A stretch of 64,000 nucleotides of DNA from Streptomyces odontomachi (GCF_024435355.1 NZ_JAMJWG010000016.1:186001-250000), one strand, 5' to 3'. Counted from the first letter of the stretch, positions 36,445 through 44,739 are shown. Numbers and translations are program-made. The notes: generated by a model not told the origin, from the sequence alone.

Positions 36445-36702
36445 TCAGCGTTTGTTCGTGCTGGTGAGGAGCGAGCGCAGGACGACGGCGGCGATGGCCA
36501 CGGACACGGCCGAGATGGCGACCGCCGCCAGGAGCGCGGTCAGGACTATGCCGACGACGACCACGGCGGCCACCGCGCCGACTCCGAGCCCGACGTATGG
36601 GGCGACCGGGCGGCCAGCGTTGGTGACGGGGGCGGGAGTCCGGTCCTGCTGGACGTAGACCGTCGGCAGGCTCGGGGGGTCGGGCAGCTTGGGTTGGAAC
36701 AC
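36445..36702 (-). CDS. SpdD-like small membrane protein
   Basis: 85 residues. A Pro-rich N-terminus (MFQPKLPDPPSLPTVYVQQD) is followed by two long hydrophobic segments (about 37-78) and a short basic end (LLTSTNKR). Matches SpdD-like proteins of Streptomyces conjugative elements, which help spread plasmids within the recipient mycelium. Located between the transfer genes and repSA. Confidence 0.8.
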   Translation of the reverse strand: MFQPKLPDPPSLPTVYVQQDRTPAPVTNAGRPVAPYVGLGVGAVAAVVVVGIVLTALLAAVAISAVSVAIAAVVLRSLLTSTNKR

Positions 36703-36738
36703 GGCGGACTCCTTGTCTTTGAGGGGTGTCGGTGGCTG

Positions 36739-36933
36739 TCAGTGGTGGGTGCCGTCGACGACGCCGACACCGCCGCGAGTGCCGGTCTCGATGGCGGGTG
36801 CGAGGAAGGTGTGGGAGAGCCAGAAGCCGAACAGGGCGATCACGACGGCGACCCAGATGCGGACACCGAGGAACTTGATCGAAGCCCAGGCAATGGCGCC
36901 CAGGATCAGGACGAGCGGGAGCGAGACGGTCAA
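36739..36933 (-). CDS. Small AICE membrane protein, spread-associated
   Basis: 64 residues with two hydrophobic segments (residues 3-23 and 26-46) and a polar Gly/Thr-rich tail (TGTRGGVGVVDGTHH). A recurrent member of the AICE transfer operon. Likely acts in intramycelial spread with its Spd neighbours; individual function unknown. Confidence 0.75.
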   Translation of the reverse strand: MTVSLPLVLILGAIAWASIKFLGVRIWVAVVIALFGFWLSHTFLAPAIETGTRGGVGVVDGTHH

Positions 36934-36951
36934 CGAGACCTCCGGAGCGGA

Positions 36952-37143
36952 TCAGCGGACGGCGCAGCGATGTGTGCGGGCGGCCAGCTCGGCGGCGGCG
37001 CGGCTGTCGTAGTCGGTGGAGAAGCCGCAGCGTGGCGCCGTGCAGGCGGCGGTGTGCTTCTCGCGGCCCCGGGAGTCGTAGGAGGTGCCGACCTGGACCG
37101 GGCCGATGCGGACGACGTTGCGGAAGCGGCGGTTTGCGGACAT
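36952..37143 (-). CDS. Mobile element transfer protein (small Cys/His protein)
   Basis: 63 residues. FRNVVRIGPVQVGTSYDSRG followed by CTAPRCGF and HRC near the C-terminus; the Cys and His could bind one zinc. This sequence type is widespread in Streptomyces AICEs under the name mobile element transfer protein. The start ATG overlaps the stop of the upstream gene (TGATG). Confidence 0.8.
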   Translation of the reverse strand: MSANRRFRNVVRIGPVQVGTSYDSRGREKHTAACTAPRCGFSTDYDSRAAAELAARTHRCAVR

Positions 37144-37340
37144 CAGGTGGTCTCCTTCGTGTTCTCGTTCTCGCCGGTGAAGTCGGCGATGTGGTCGGTG
37201 AGCCAGCGCCGGATCTCGTCGCCCTCGTCGAGGTCGGCGGTGAGGATGACCGGTTCGGCGATGAGCACGGCTTCGGTGAAGCGGTTCTGTCGGGTCAGCT
37301 CGGCGGCGCGTTGCAGCACGCGGAGCGTGGACGGGCGCAC
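37143..37340 (-). CDS. Small hypothetical protein of the transfer operon
   Basis: 65 residues: RPSTLRVLQRAAELTRQNRF, then a Glu/Asp-rich helix. GTG start with GGAGG 10 nt upstream, which decides the start; the much longer frame in the track of this strand is an artefact of GC bias inside the DUF2637 gene. No domain recognised. Coupled to the following transfer-protein gene. Confidence 0.7.
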   Translation of the reverse strand: MRPSTLRVLQRAAELTRQNRFTEAVLIAEPVILTADLDEGDEIRRWLTDHIADFTGENENTKETT

Positions 37341-37363
37341 GGTGGGAAGTCCTCCGGGTTGGG

Positions 37364-38050
37364 TCAGGTGAGTTGGGCGGCGATGGCTTCGGCGAGCTGC
37401 ATGGGGACGCCGAGCCGGGCGCGCAGGGTCGAGGTGTCGATGGCCGTTCCGGTCCGGGCGTGGTGGTCGTCGGCGACCTTGCGCGCGAGCGTGACGAGCG
37501 CGGGCGGGACGGCGGTGGCTGCGGGAGACGGAGCCGATGGAGCCGGTTTCGATTCGGGTTCCATCTCCGGCTCCGTCTCCGGTCCCGGTCCCGCGGTGGG
37601 CAAGGCTTGTGTCGGCGGAACCGCATCCGGTGCGTCCGGTGCGCTTGGTGCGGGATCCGACTCGGGCTCCCGTGCTGGCGTCTGGTCTGCGGTCCCGTGG
37701 GCGAGCAGGGTGCCGCCGAGGAAGGCGACTGCGGGCCAGCCGGCGACGAGGATGCGCAGCCAGGCCGGTACGGCGCCCAGGTCGAGGAGCCCGGCCGTGG
37801 CGACGTTGGCGCCGAGCGAGGCGGTCAGCGCGATCAGGAACCAGCACCAGCCGGCCGCTTTCGCACCGCCGAGGCGCAGCCGTCGCCATGCCGCCACCAA
37901 CAGCAGGTCGACGGAGACCGGATAGGCCCACGCCTTCCATCCGTGCTGCCCGGCGGCCGAGGCCAGATCGTGCAGGTGGGCGAAGGACAACGCGGCGGCG
38001 ATCACCGCTTGGATCAGTACGGCGTCGACGCGGACGGGCAGGGCACGCAC
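37364..38050 (-). CDS. DUF2637 spread protein (SpdB-like)
   Basis: 228 residues. Four hydrophobic segments in the first 115 residues (VLIQAVIAAALSFAHLHDLA, AWAYPVSVDLLLVAAWRRL, WFLIALTASLGANVATAG, ILVAGWPAVAFLGGTLLAHG) form the DUF2637 domain. A Pro/Glu-rich linker (about 118-175) leads to a C-terminal winged-helix-like segment (ALVTLARKVADDHHARTG). The GTG at 38050 is chosen because AGGAG lies 8 nt upstream; an ATG nine codons earlier has none. SpdB-type proteins accompany TraB in mycelial spread. Confidence 0.85.
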   Translation of the reverse strand: MRALPVRVDAVLIQAVIAAALSFAHLHDLASAAGQHGWKAWAYPVSVDLLLVAAWRRLRLGGAKAAGWCWFLIALTASLGANVATAGLLDLGAVPAWLRILVAGWPAVAFLGGTLLAHGTADQTPAREPESDPAPSAPDAPDAVPPTQALPTAGPGPETEPEMEPESKPAPSAPSPAATAVPPALVTLARKVADDHHARTGTAIDTSTLRARLGVPMQLAEAIAAQLT

Positions 38051-38133
38051 AGCGCGACTCCTTCCGGTTCCGGGCATGGGTGGGGTAGGGACGTGGCTTG
38101 GGGGGCCGCCACAGGCCGTTGGGTTGGGTGCGG

Positions 38134-39504
38134 TCAGTCGGTGACCGGACGAGGCGCGGTGACCGGCCCGCCCTTCACGGGCACGGGCGGGACGTACGGC
38201 CGGAAGGGCGAGAGGGCCGGTACGTCCGGAGCGAGATGCGCAGTTGCACGGCAGGAGGCCGCGGCATCGGCGAGGGAGAGGAAGGGTGTACGGATGCGGG
38301 ACCAGCCGCCGGACGTGTCGCCGGCGACGGCCAGCCCCGGCAGCTCGGCGGCGATGGCGCAGGAGGCGTAGACCGCTTCAGGGGCGATGTCGCCGAGCGC
38401 CATCTCGGCGGACGCTTCGTCGTTCACGCGGTGGCAGACCCGGCCGGAGAGCTGGGCGCGGAGCATCGTGGCGCCCTTGCCCAGCTCGGCACCGAAGCGC
38501 TGGCCGCACACCTCCAGGTAGATCCCGGCCGCCCGGCCGAGCTGGGCGAGGCGGATGAGCTGGGTGACCATCTCGTCGCGCCGTTCCTCCTCCTTCCTGG
38601 TGGCGACGAGGAACAGTTCGGCCACCTCGTCGATGAACAGCACGATGGGAGCCGGTCGTTCGCTCTCCGGAAGGCCCCAGATGTCTGAGGTGATCAGCTC
38701 TTCCGGGGTGCCGTTGGCAACACCCTGCCGGGACTTGATCAGGTCGTAGCGGTCCTCCATCTCCTTCACGAGCACGGGAAGCAGCTCGGCCGCCTGCTCC
38801 GGATCGGTCGCCAGGGCGGAGAGCCGAGACGCAAAGGGCGCCAGCTCGACCCCGCGCTTGCAGTCGATCCCGACCAGGACGACCGGCTGGGCGGCCAGCC
38901 CGGTCAGCAGGTTCCGCAGGTACATGGATTTGCCCGACAGCGTGGCGCCGAGCACCAGTTCATGCGGAACAGCCCAGTAGTCGCGGACGAACGCAGTCGC
39001 GTCCTCCCGCAGCGCCACCGGCACCCGCAGCAGCCCGCCGCCGCTTCGACGAGGCATGCGCACCTTGCGCAGGACGTCGAAGCCCACCAGGCGCAGTTCG
39101 ACGACTCCGGGTTTGACGTCCCTGACGTAGACGGCGTGCACGCCCCAGGCGTGGCGAAGCCGTTCGGCCGAGGCGGCCACGTCCGCCGGTTCCTGCCCTG
39201 GGGCCAGCCGCAGCCGGATCCGCAGGCCGGTCGTGGTGGGCCGGAGCATGCCCCGACGTGGCGGTACCGGCCGCACTTCACGACGTGTGGTCGCCCGGAC
39301 GGCCAGCGCCCGCCACCGGGACGGCGCGACGGTCAGGCCGCAGGCGTCCATGGTCGACGAGTACGAGGCCATCAGTCGGACCACCGAGGCCGGTAGTCCG
39401 ACCGTCGACCAGTACGCCGCCGGGTGAGCCTGCCGGGCGTAGACCGCACCACCTATCGCGGTGCACGCCCCGCCCAGTTCAGCCCAGGTCCCCAGGTCGG
39501 TCAC
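38134..39504 (-). CDS. traB: FtsK/SpoIIIE-like DNA translocase TraB (TraSA)
   Basis: 456 residues. Walker A ELVLGATLSGKSMYLRNLL near residue 185, Walker B PIVLFIDEVAELF near 288, and the following QLIRLAQLGRAAGIYLEVCGQR typical of FtsK motors. A short hydrophobic N-terminal region (20-40) is the membrane anchor. Known for the family: a single hexameric TraB moves double-stranded element DNA between hyphae after binding clt repeats. GTG at 39504 is chosen since it lies just past the upstream gene's stop; longer frames run back into that gene. Confidence 0.92.
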   Translation of the reverse strand: MTDLGTWAELGGACTAIGGAVYARQAHPAAYWSTVGLPASVVRLMASYSSTMDACGLTVAPSRWRALAVRATTRREVRPVPPRRGMLRPTTTGLRIRLRLAPGQEPADVAASAERLRHAWGVHAVYVRDVKPGVVELRLVGFDVLRKVRMPRRSGGGLLRVPVALREDATAFVRDYWAVPHELVLGATLSGKSMYLRNLLTGLAAQPVVLVGIDCKRGVELAPFASRLSALATDPEQAAELLPVLVKEMEDRYDLIKSRQGVANGTPEELITSDIWGLPESERPAPIVLFIDEVAELFLVATRKEEERRDEMVTQLIRLAQLGRAAGIYLEVCGQRFGAELGKGATMLRAQLSGRVCHRVNDEASAEMALGDIAPEAVYASCAIAAELPGLAVAGDTSGGWSRIRTPFLSLADAAASCRATAHLAPDVPALSPFRPYVPPVPVKGGPVTAPRPVTD

Positions 39505-39509
39505 GGCAA

Positions 39510-39860
39510 TCAGCCCGCCTGCTCGGCCGGGAAGGCACCTGGGGCGACGGCGGTCGCCCGGAAGGCGATGCCGTGCCGCTGCTGACCGTTGAAGACGCTT
39601 TCCCACGGCCGCGCCAGAAGCCCCGGCAGCGATACCGGAGCACCGACGGTCAGGCCTTCGGTCACTCCGCTCTCGGGGATGGTGACCTGGAGCAGGGACG
39701 ACTCACCCTCGTCGATGAAGACGACGCCGACGGTCATCAGCGCCTCGCCGCTCACGGCGTCCTTGGCGATCTCGCCGGTCTGCCGGTCGCGCACCTTCGG
39801 TGCAGGAGCCTCGGTCAGCAGGATCGTGGCGGACGAGGCATCGATACGGATCACACGCAC
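39510..39860 (-). CDS. SCO3933-family regulatory protein
   Basis: 116 residues, mostly beta-strand (MRVIRIDASSATILLTEAPA, SSLLQVTIPESG, HGIAFRATAVAPG). Matches a small protein found immediately upstream of traB in most AICEs and called SCO3933 family regulatory protein. Role unproven, perhaps in transfer control. It is the first gene after the operator-like repeats, so it heads the transfer operon. Confidence 0.8.
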   Translation of the reverse strand: MRVIRIDASSATILLTEAPAPKVRDRQTGEIAKDAVSGEALMTVGVVFIDEGESSLLQVTIPESGVTEGLTVGAPVSLPGLLARPWESVFNGQQRHGIAFRATAVAPGAFPAEQAG

Positions 39861-39899
39861 AGGTTTTCTCCTTGATTCAGTCGATCAACCTGTCACCTG

Positions 39900-39952
39900 A
39901 CAAGTTGACTTAGCAAGTTCGAAGGTAGAGATGCCAAGTTGACTTGTCAAGT
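39900..39952 (-). promoter_or_regulatory. Operator-like repeats upstream of the transfer operon
   Basis: Two copies of CAAGTTGACTT, 34 bp apart, the second extended to CAAGTTGACTTGTCAAGT with an ACTTG-T-CAAGT dyad. The same core occurs inverted before the korSA-like gene. The region is AT-richer than its surroundings and probably contains the transfer promoter. Inferred binding sites of the adjacent GntR repressor. Confidence 0.6.
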
Positions 39953-39984
39953 GAGATGTATGGGGAACTCACCCCCAGCACCAC

Positions 39985-40713
39985 TCAGTTCAGGCGGTAG
40001 GTGTCTTCCAGCTCCTGCCGATCGGCAGGCAGCACCACGTCAACGACCTGCAAGGCCCGCCCGGATGTGTCGCACGCGACGACGAGAACACCGAGCACGG
40101 GGACGCCGTCCGGCAGGCCGAGAAGCTCGGCTTCGTCGGCCCCTGGCAGTCGAGCAGAGACCCGCTCGGTCACGTGATCGAAACTGACCCTCTTCCGCGC
40201 CTCCAGGTGCTTGCGAACGCTTCCGCTCAGCACCTCAGCGTTCTCCAGCTCGGTGCCCTCCACCAGGTCAGCCGGGAAGTACGACGAGACCAGCTCGATC
40301 CCTTCGCCGTCCTCTTCGAGCAAGAAGCGACGCATCAGAACCTTGGCACCCTTCGGCAGGCCAAGCACCGATGCGACCCGAGCCGGAACGGGAACCCGGT
40401 CGACTTCAACCAGCCGTCCCGTGGTCTGTGACTCGTCGCGGTCAAGCGCCGCGCGACCCCGACGGTCCTTCTGCTCGACGACTTCGGGGCGGCCCCGGAC
40501 GATCGTGCCGTATCCCTGCCGGGACTCCAGCCAGCCGTCCCGCTTCAGCAGCTCCAGCGCCCGAACCACGGTCGGGCGGGACATGCCGAAGGCCTGTACG
40601 AGCTGATTCTCGCTGGGGACCCGGGTGCCGGGTGGGTAGGTGCCATCCTCGATGCGGCTCTGGATCGTCTGCGCGAGGCGCACGTACTTGGGTGCCGCCA
40701 CTTCATACGCCAT
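39985..40713 (-). CDS. korSA: GntR/UTRA-family repressor, KorSA-like
   Basis: 242 residues. Winged helix at 10-75 (PSENQLVQAFGMSRPTVVRALELL) and a C-terminal UTRA ligand-binding domain. pSAM2 KorSA is a GntR-family repressor of element transfer and replication; position upstream of the transfer operon fits that role. The ATG at 40713 is used; a GTG two codons earlier is possible. Matching operator-like repeats are found before this gene and before the transfer operon, suggesting autoregulation. What the UTRA domain senses is unknown. Confidence 0.88.
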   Translation of the reverse strand: MAYEVAAPKYVRLAQTIQSRIEDGTYPPGTRVPSENQLVQAFGMSRPTVVRALELLKRDGWLESRQGYGTIVRGRPEVVEQKDRRGRAALDRDESQTTGRLVEVDRVPVPARVASVLGLPKGAKVLMRRFLLEEDGEGIELVSSYFPADLVEGTELENAEVLSGSVRKHLEARKRVSFDHVTERVSARLPGADEAELLGLPDGVPVLGVLVVACDTSGRALQVVDVVLPADRQELEDTYRLN

Positions 40714-40733
40714 GGACACTGCCTATCGAGATT

Positions 40734-40756
40734 GGCCAAGTCAACTGGTCAACCAG
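40734..40756 (-). promoter_or_regulatory. Operator-like repeat upstream of korSA
   Basis: GGCCAAGTCAACTGGTCAACC; its complement reads GGTTGACCAGTTGACTTGG, sharing AGTTGACTTG with the sites before the transfer operon and adding a second GTTGAC half-site. Lies 21 bp before the start codon. Confidence 0.6.
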
Positions 40757-41113
40757 ACTACCGACGTTTTCGCCGTCGCAGTAGCAGCGGAGCGTGTTCT
40801 CTCCTGGACGGCCAGGCGGCAGGCCTCCCGCAGAATGCCGGCGGCAACGGGTTCGGGCTCGGGCTCGGGGCGGCCAGCTCATCTCCTCTGGACGCCCCGC
40901 CCGCTCAGACGAAATGGGAGGTGAGCGGGCGGAGCGGTGTCCCTCACCGCGGTGCGGCACCCCAGCCAAGGGGGCGGACCGGGGCAGGAGCCCGAACCCG
41001 TCGGTTCGATCAGGGCGCGTCGGGGGGCGTCACCCATGCTCCAGGCTCGTCCGGTCAGAGGGACTACCCGACCGCGCACGCCACGGGGCGGCCGGCCGGG
41101 ATCCTTGGGTGTC
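40757..41113. other. Intergenic region, nothing recognised
   Basis: About 360 bases between korSA and the next minus-strand gene, ordinary GC-rich sequence without a supported gene, repeat or hairpin. Confidence 0.4.
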
Positions 41114-41356
41114 TCACGTCGATGACGGCCGTGCCTTCGTGAGCACGTCGGCGAGCATGCGGGCGGTGGAGAGGTTGCAGCGCCCCAACTCGATCAGCGG
41201 CTCGCCGGTGACGTACGCTGCGCTTTCAACCCACAGGGACGGCAGAACGATGCCGACCGCACCCAGGGCCGCGCGAATCTCCTCACACACCGTCTCGGCC
41301 TCTTCGACCGCCCCGCACGCGGCCCGTCGCTTGCCGCCCACATTCGCCTGCTTCAC
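41114..41356 (-). CDS. Small conserved AICE protein, unknown function
   Basis: 80 residues: VCEEIRAALGAVGIVLPSLW followed by a strand-rich region and the helix TARMLADVLTK. The pattern LPSLWV......IELGRCN is recurrent in Streptomyces mobile elements, but no function is known. It is the last of four overlapping minus-strand genes and overlaps the preceding one by 74 bp, which makes one of the two starts uncertain. Confidence 0.65.
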   Translation of the reverse strand: MKQANVGGKRRAACGAVEEAETVCEEIRAALGAVGIVLPSLWVESAAYVTGEPLIELGRCNLSTARMLADVLTKARPSST

Positions 41357-41468
41357 TGCGCACCCTCGCTTCCTGCTTCTCGCTTGCCTCGCTGATGTAG
41401 ATCTGTGTCCCGCACTTGGTGCAGTGCGTTTCTCCTTTGGGCACGTCGTGCTCGCACTCTTCAGCCAT
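41283..41468 (-). CDS. Small zinc-ribbon-like protein
   Basis: 61 residues: MAEECEHDVPKGETHCTKCG with Cys/His spacing (C-x1-H, C-x2-C) suggesting a single zinc knuckle, then a charged tail. An upstream in-frame ATG at 41513 would add 15 residues. Overlaps its neighbour by 74 bp. Function unknown; similar short treble-clef proteins are common in actinobacterial elements. Confidence 0.55.
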   Translation of the reverse strand: MAEECEHDVPKGETHCTKCGTQIYISEASEKQEARVRSEAGECGRQATGRVRGGRRGRDGV

Positions 41469-41509
41469 GACCCGCACCCGGGACGCCGAGCGCACTCGGA
41501 GAGCCGTAC

Positions 41510-42070
41510 TCATCGGCCCACCTCCAGCAGGAGCGAGACGCAGAAGACGACACCCAGGCCACCGGCCGCCACGACGAGCGCTAACAGCCCGGGAAGCTTC
41601 CAGGTCCGCCGCCCCCGAGGCCTTGTTCGCCGGAGAAAAGCGGACATCCGACGGCACCGTGGAGGACGGGGACGGGCGTGCCGGGTACGTCCGCCTTGAG
41701 ACCTCCCACCCGTCCCTGTGGCGGGCAACAGTTGGCTGAGGACGATCGGCGGCTCGGTGGTGACTGCGACTGCCGGACCACCGGTGTTTGGGTCCACACG
41801 CCAACGCCTGCGTTCCGTCGACAGATACGAGCGGTGCGACGGATGAGCGCGCGTGTGCTGCATCATCCAGACCTGCACTGGACGAGCGGTGCCGCTCTCC
41901 TGCGCGGACGCCTCCTTGCACTTGGCGCACTGCGCCCCATAGAGAACGTCCAGGGCACTGTGACCGCCGGCCATGCTCAGAACCCAGTCCCGGCCCTTCA
42001 GGACGGCGTCCCCGTCCTGGCCCGGCCACGGCACGGTCGTGGCCGCGGGGGTGGTCGTTGCGCTCATCAT
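41510..42070 (-). CDS. DUF7848-like hypothetical protein
   Basis: About 186 residues. The middle contains YGAQCAKCKEASAQES and VQVWMMQHTRAHPSHRSYLS, a Cys pair followed by a W-x2-H-x-x-x-x-x-HR pattern like that of DUF7848-type proteins in Streptomyces elements. The last 30 residues are a hydrophobic segment (LPGLLALVVAAGGLGVVFCV), which might instead be a separate small membrane protein starting at an internal ATG (MSAFLRRTRP). The start overlaps the upstream gene stop. Function unknown. Confidence 0.55.
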   Translation of the reverse strand: MMSATTTPAATTVPWPGQDGDAVLKGRDWVLSMAGGHSALDVLYGAQCAKCKEASAQESGTARPVQVWMMQHTRAHPSHRSYLSTERRRWRVDPNTGGPAVAVTTEPPIVLSQLLPATGTGGRSQGGRTRHARPRPPRCRRMSAFLRRTRPRGRRTWKLPGLLALVVAAGGLGVVFCVSLLLEVGR

Positions 42071-42372
42071 CCGGCCACCCTCACGCCGTGGATCACGCGC
42101 GGACCGATGTCGATGCCGTACACCGCAAGCCACAGAGCGCGCCGCCGAAGGCGTTGTGTCTGGAGCTGCGCGCGCCGTTCCCGGATGGCATAGACCGGCC
42201 GGGAGCAGTCACGGTTTACGGCCGGCCGCACGGCCACTGACATCCGCAGCCGATGCGGGGGCAACGCCCTGGCCCAGCGACGCGCGGAACCGTCGACGAC
42301 TCCCCCAGGCCGCCCCACCAGCACGAGCAGCCGCAACAACCTTCCCAAGATCTCTCGACTATGGTCGATCAT
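42067..42372 (-). CDS. Basic hypothetical protein of the AICE
   Basis: 101 residues, very Arg-rich (MIDHSREILGRLLRLLVLVG at the start, RERRAQLQTQRLRRRALW near the end). It begins the four-gene minus-strand set and overlaps the next gene by 4 bp. No recognised domain. The preceding 360 bp carry two operator palindromes and likely its promoter. Confidence 0.55.
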   Translation of the reverse strand: MIDHSREILGRLLRLLVLVGRPGGVVDGSARRWARALPPHRLRMSVAVRPAVNRDCSRPVYAIRERRAQLQTQRLRRRALWLAVYGIDIGPRVIHGVRVAG

Positions 42373-42813
42373 GTCGACCTGCCTCCAACAGGTTCGGCCA
42401 CGCCCCCGGATCGCGGCGCATGCGATTGCGGGGGTCTGTACGTGGCATGCCGATGTCGGGCGCCGGGCTGAACGACACTTCGGCGACCTGGCCTTGCACG
42501 TCGGATGCACCGTCGTTCCCATGAGATGCACCCACCGCGCTCACTTCTCCTCGCCAGTGCCGTCGCAGTCGAGACAGCGCCGTTTCGATGTGCTGCGAAC
42601 GCGGTCATTGGCGACGGAGAGCGCGAGAGCCGTACGGGAGCCGACTCGCTTCCAGCCCCGTCCTCGGCACCCACGGCACGTCGACCGCGGACTCTTGTCC
42701 GGCCGCTGACCCGTCACTCCGCGCCCCCTTCAACTGAAGTGGCCTTAGCCACTTACTGGATAGTGGCATTAGCCACTTCGGGATGCAAGCGGTTCGGCGC
42801 AACGCACCCTCGA
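42373..42813. other. Intergenic promoter region between two GntR-controlled units
   Basis: About 440 bases without a convincing gene; open frames on both strands have poor codon structure. It contains two palindromic operators, annotated separately, about 365 bp before the basic-protein gene. Confidence 0.45.
42737..42778 (-). promoter_or_regulatory. Two tandem AGTGGC-N4-GCCACT operators
   Basis: AAGTGGC-CTTA-GCCACTT (42737-42754) and AGTGGC-ATTA-GCCACT (42762-42777), both perfect dyads with a 4-bp spacer, 25 bp apart. GntR proteins bind such short dyads. The same half-site recurs beside the start of the second GntR gene. Confidence 0.65.
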
Positions 42814-43554
42814 TCAGGTGAGCAGGTAGCCCTTCTCGAAGGTCCAGCGGTGCGGGGGATAGGTGGCTTCGGCGAACTCCAACGGCCGATCCTGCAGGTC
42901 GTAGACCACGTGATGGATGATCAGGACCGCCGCACCCGGCTCCAACTGAAGGTCGGCCGCCTCCTCGTCCGTCGCACTCCGGGCACACATGCGATCTTCG
43001 GCATAGGTGCCCTGCCGCCCGGTCATCTGCTCCACGTACATCAGCGTTCCCTCACGAATCCGCTCAGGTTCCGTGAGCTTGGGCGCCCGCTGACCGACAT
43101 CGGGACCGAACCACGACGTGGACAACGTGATGGGCCCGTCCTGGTTGTTCGTCACCCGCCGCCGATGAACGGCACGGCGATCCTTCACCAGGCCCAACGC
43201 CTCAGCGACGTGATCCGGTGCATCCAACCAGCCGGCCGACGTGATGACGGCGTACTCGCCGGGCGTGTAGATCTTCCCCGTCTGCTTGGCCCGGCCGTAC
43301 AGCTCACGAGCCCGCCGGTTGACCTCCAGCCCCCGCACATAGGTGCCAGATCCCTGACGCTTCTCGACCAGGCCCTGATGACTCAGCGCCTCCAGCGCTC
43401 GCGCGGCCGTCGGTCTCGACACCTTCCAGTCCGCAGCCAGCTGCCGTTCTGAAGGAACCTCGTCCCCCGGCCTGAGGTCGCCCCGAAGAACCTGATCACG
43501 AATGAAGTGCGCGATCTGGAGATACTTCGGCTGGGCCTCTTCAATCTGCGGCAT
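42814..43554 (-). CDS. Second GntR/UTRA-family regulator
   Basis: 246 residues. Winged helix (residues 10-75, PSERQLAADWKVSRPTAARALEAL) and a C-terminal UTRA domain (GTYAEDRMCARSATDEEAADL). The ATG chosen begins MPQIEEAQPKYLQIA, aligning with the usual GntR start; the longer frame lacks a ribosome site. It differs from the KorSA-like protein and has its own operator type. Divergent from DUF1152 across 84 bp. Confidence 0.88.
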   Translation of the reverse strand: MPQIEEAQPKYLQIAHFIRDQVLRGDLRPGDEVPSERQLAADWKVSRPTAARALEALSHQGLVEKRQGSGTYVRGLEVNRRARELYGRAKQTGKIYTPGEYAVITSAGWLDAPDHVAEALGLVKDRRAVHRRRVTNNQDGPITLSTSWFGPDVGQRAPKLTEPERIREGTLMYVEQMTGRQGTYAEDRMCARSATDEEAADLQLEPGAAVLIIHHVVYDLQDRPLEFAEATYPPHRWTFEKGYLLT

Positions 43555-43574
43555 CCGCCCTCCCCTCCTCGCTA

Positions 43575-43597
43575 AGTGGCCATAGCCTCTGGCCACT
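43575..43597. promoter_or_regulatory. Operator between the second GntR gene and DUF1152
   Basis: AGTGGCCA-TAGCCTC-TGGCCACT, an 8-bp-arm dyad, followed by a further half-site AGTGGCTA at 43606. It shares AGTGGC/GCCACT with the pair at 42737-42778 and could repress both divergent promoters. Confidence 0.6.
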
Positions 43598-43638
43598 ATA
43601 GGATGAGTGGCTAGACCCCGACCCCGTACGCTGACCGC

Positions 43639-44739
43639 ATGACGCGGTTGATCATCGCAGCAGGCGGAGGAGGCGACGCCGTCGCCGCCGCCATGCTCGA
43701 CACCGCCCTGTACGGCGGCGCAGAAGAGACGGTCGTCTTCACGTACGCATGGGACCGCCTACTGATCGACCCGGTACCGGGCCCCCGAGGACCGGACAAC
43801 TTCACCGGCCTCAAGCAGCTCACTCCGACCGTCTGGTCAGGGCCGGCTGAAGCACGCCCCATCGCCCCCGCAGGCTCCACACTCCCTCGCCTCGCCGCAG
43901 AACTCCCGCACACCTTCACGCTGATCAACCCCCGTCAGGGGGCCCAGGGCGTCACCCGTCAGCTCGACGAACTGGTGAGTCAGCTGTCGCCGGAGTCCAT
44001 CGACCTCCTGGACGTCGGCGGCGACATCCTGGCCCGCGGCGACGAACCAACCCTCAAGAGCCCATTGGCCGACGCGCTCACGCTCGCAGCCTGCTGCCAG
44101 GTAAACGCGAACGTGCCTGTCCGCCTACTGGTGGCCGGCCCCGGTCTCGACGGCGAACTCCCGCTGGAAGACCTGCGCGGCATGTTCGGCTCCCTCGTCC
44201 ACACGTTCACGCCGAAGGACGTGGAAGCCATCGGTTCCGTTCTGGAGTGGCACCCGTCCGAGTCAACGGGCATGCTCGCGGCCACGGCCCGGGGCGTACG
44301 GGGCACCTGCGAGATGCGCGACGCAGGCCTTCCAGTCCCACTCACCGACGAGAGCCCCACGGTCCACGAAGTCGACCTGGACGACGCGTTCAACCGCAAC
44401 CAGCTGGCCCGCGCCATCGCAACGACCACCAGCCTGGACGACGTCGAGGCCCACAGCCGCGAAATCTGCGGCTACTCGGAAATCGACTACGAACGCAACA
44501 AGGCCGCATGGCTCAAAGAGCAGCCACAAGTGGAGCTGAACCCCGAAGCGGTGCTCTCCCGGCTCGACCAGTTCGAGACCGAGGCACGAGCCCGCGGCAT
44601 CACTCACACGACGTTCCGCCACATCACCGAAGTCCTAGACCTCAACGGCTCACTACGCGAGGACCTGCGCCATCTCCTCATCAGCAGGCGGCCGAAGCAG
44701 TACGTGGCGCCGCTATGGCGCATCTCAGCCATCGACTGA
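43639..44739 (+). CDS. DUF1152 domain protein
   Basis: 366 residues. The glycine-rich N-terminus RLIIAAGGGGDAVAAAM and the later SIDLLDVGGDILARGDEP match DUF1152, a family with a nucleotide-binding-like start but no known activity. The C-terminus ends in basic residues (RRPKQYVAPLW). Divergently transcribed from the second GntR gene through shared operators, so probably a direct target. In Streptomyces such DUF1152/GntR pairs recur on mobile elements; no role has been established. Confidence 0.8.
   Translation: MTRLIIAAGGGGDAVAAAMLDTALYGGAEETVVFTYAWDRLLIDPVPGPRGPDNFTGLKQLTPTVWSGPAEARPIAPAGSTLPRLAAELPHTFTLINPRQGAQGVTRQLDELVSQLSPESIDLLDVGGDILARGDEPTLKSPLADALTLAACCQVNANVPVRLLVAGPGLDGELPLEDLRGMFGSLVHTFTPKDVEAIGSVLEWHPSESTGMLAATARGVRGTCEMRDAGLPVPLTDESPTVHEVDLDDAFNRNQLARAIATTTSLDDVEAHSREICGYSEIDYERNKAAWLKEQPQVELNPEAVLSRLDQFETEARARGITHTTFRHITEVLDLNGSLREDLRHLLISRRPKQYVAPLWRISAID

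Noticed and set aside
42505..43452. Plus-strand 315-codon frame
   Set aside because: Antisense to the second GntR regulator with clear HTH and UTRA domains.
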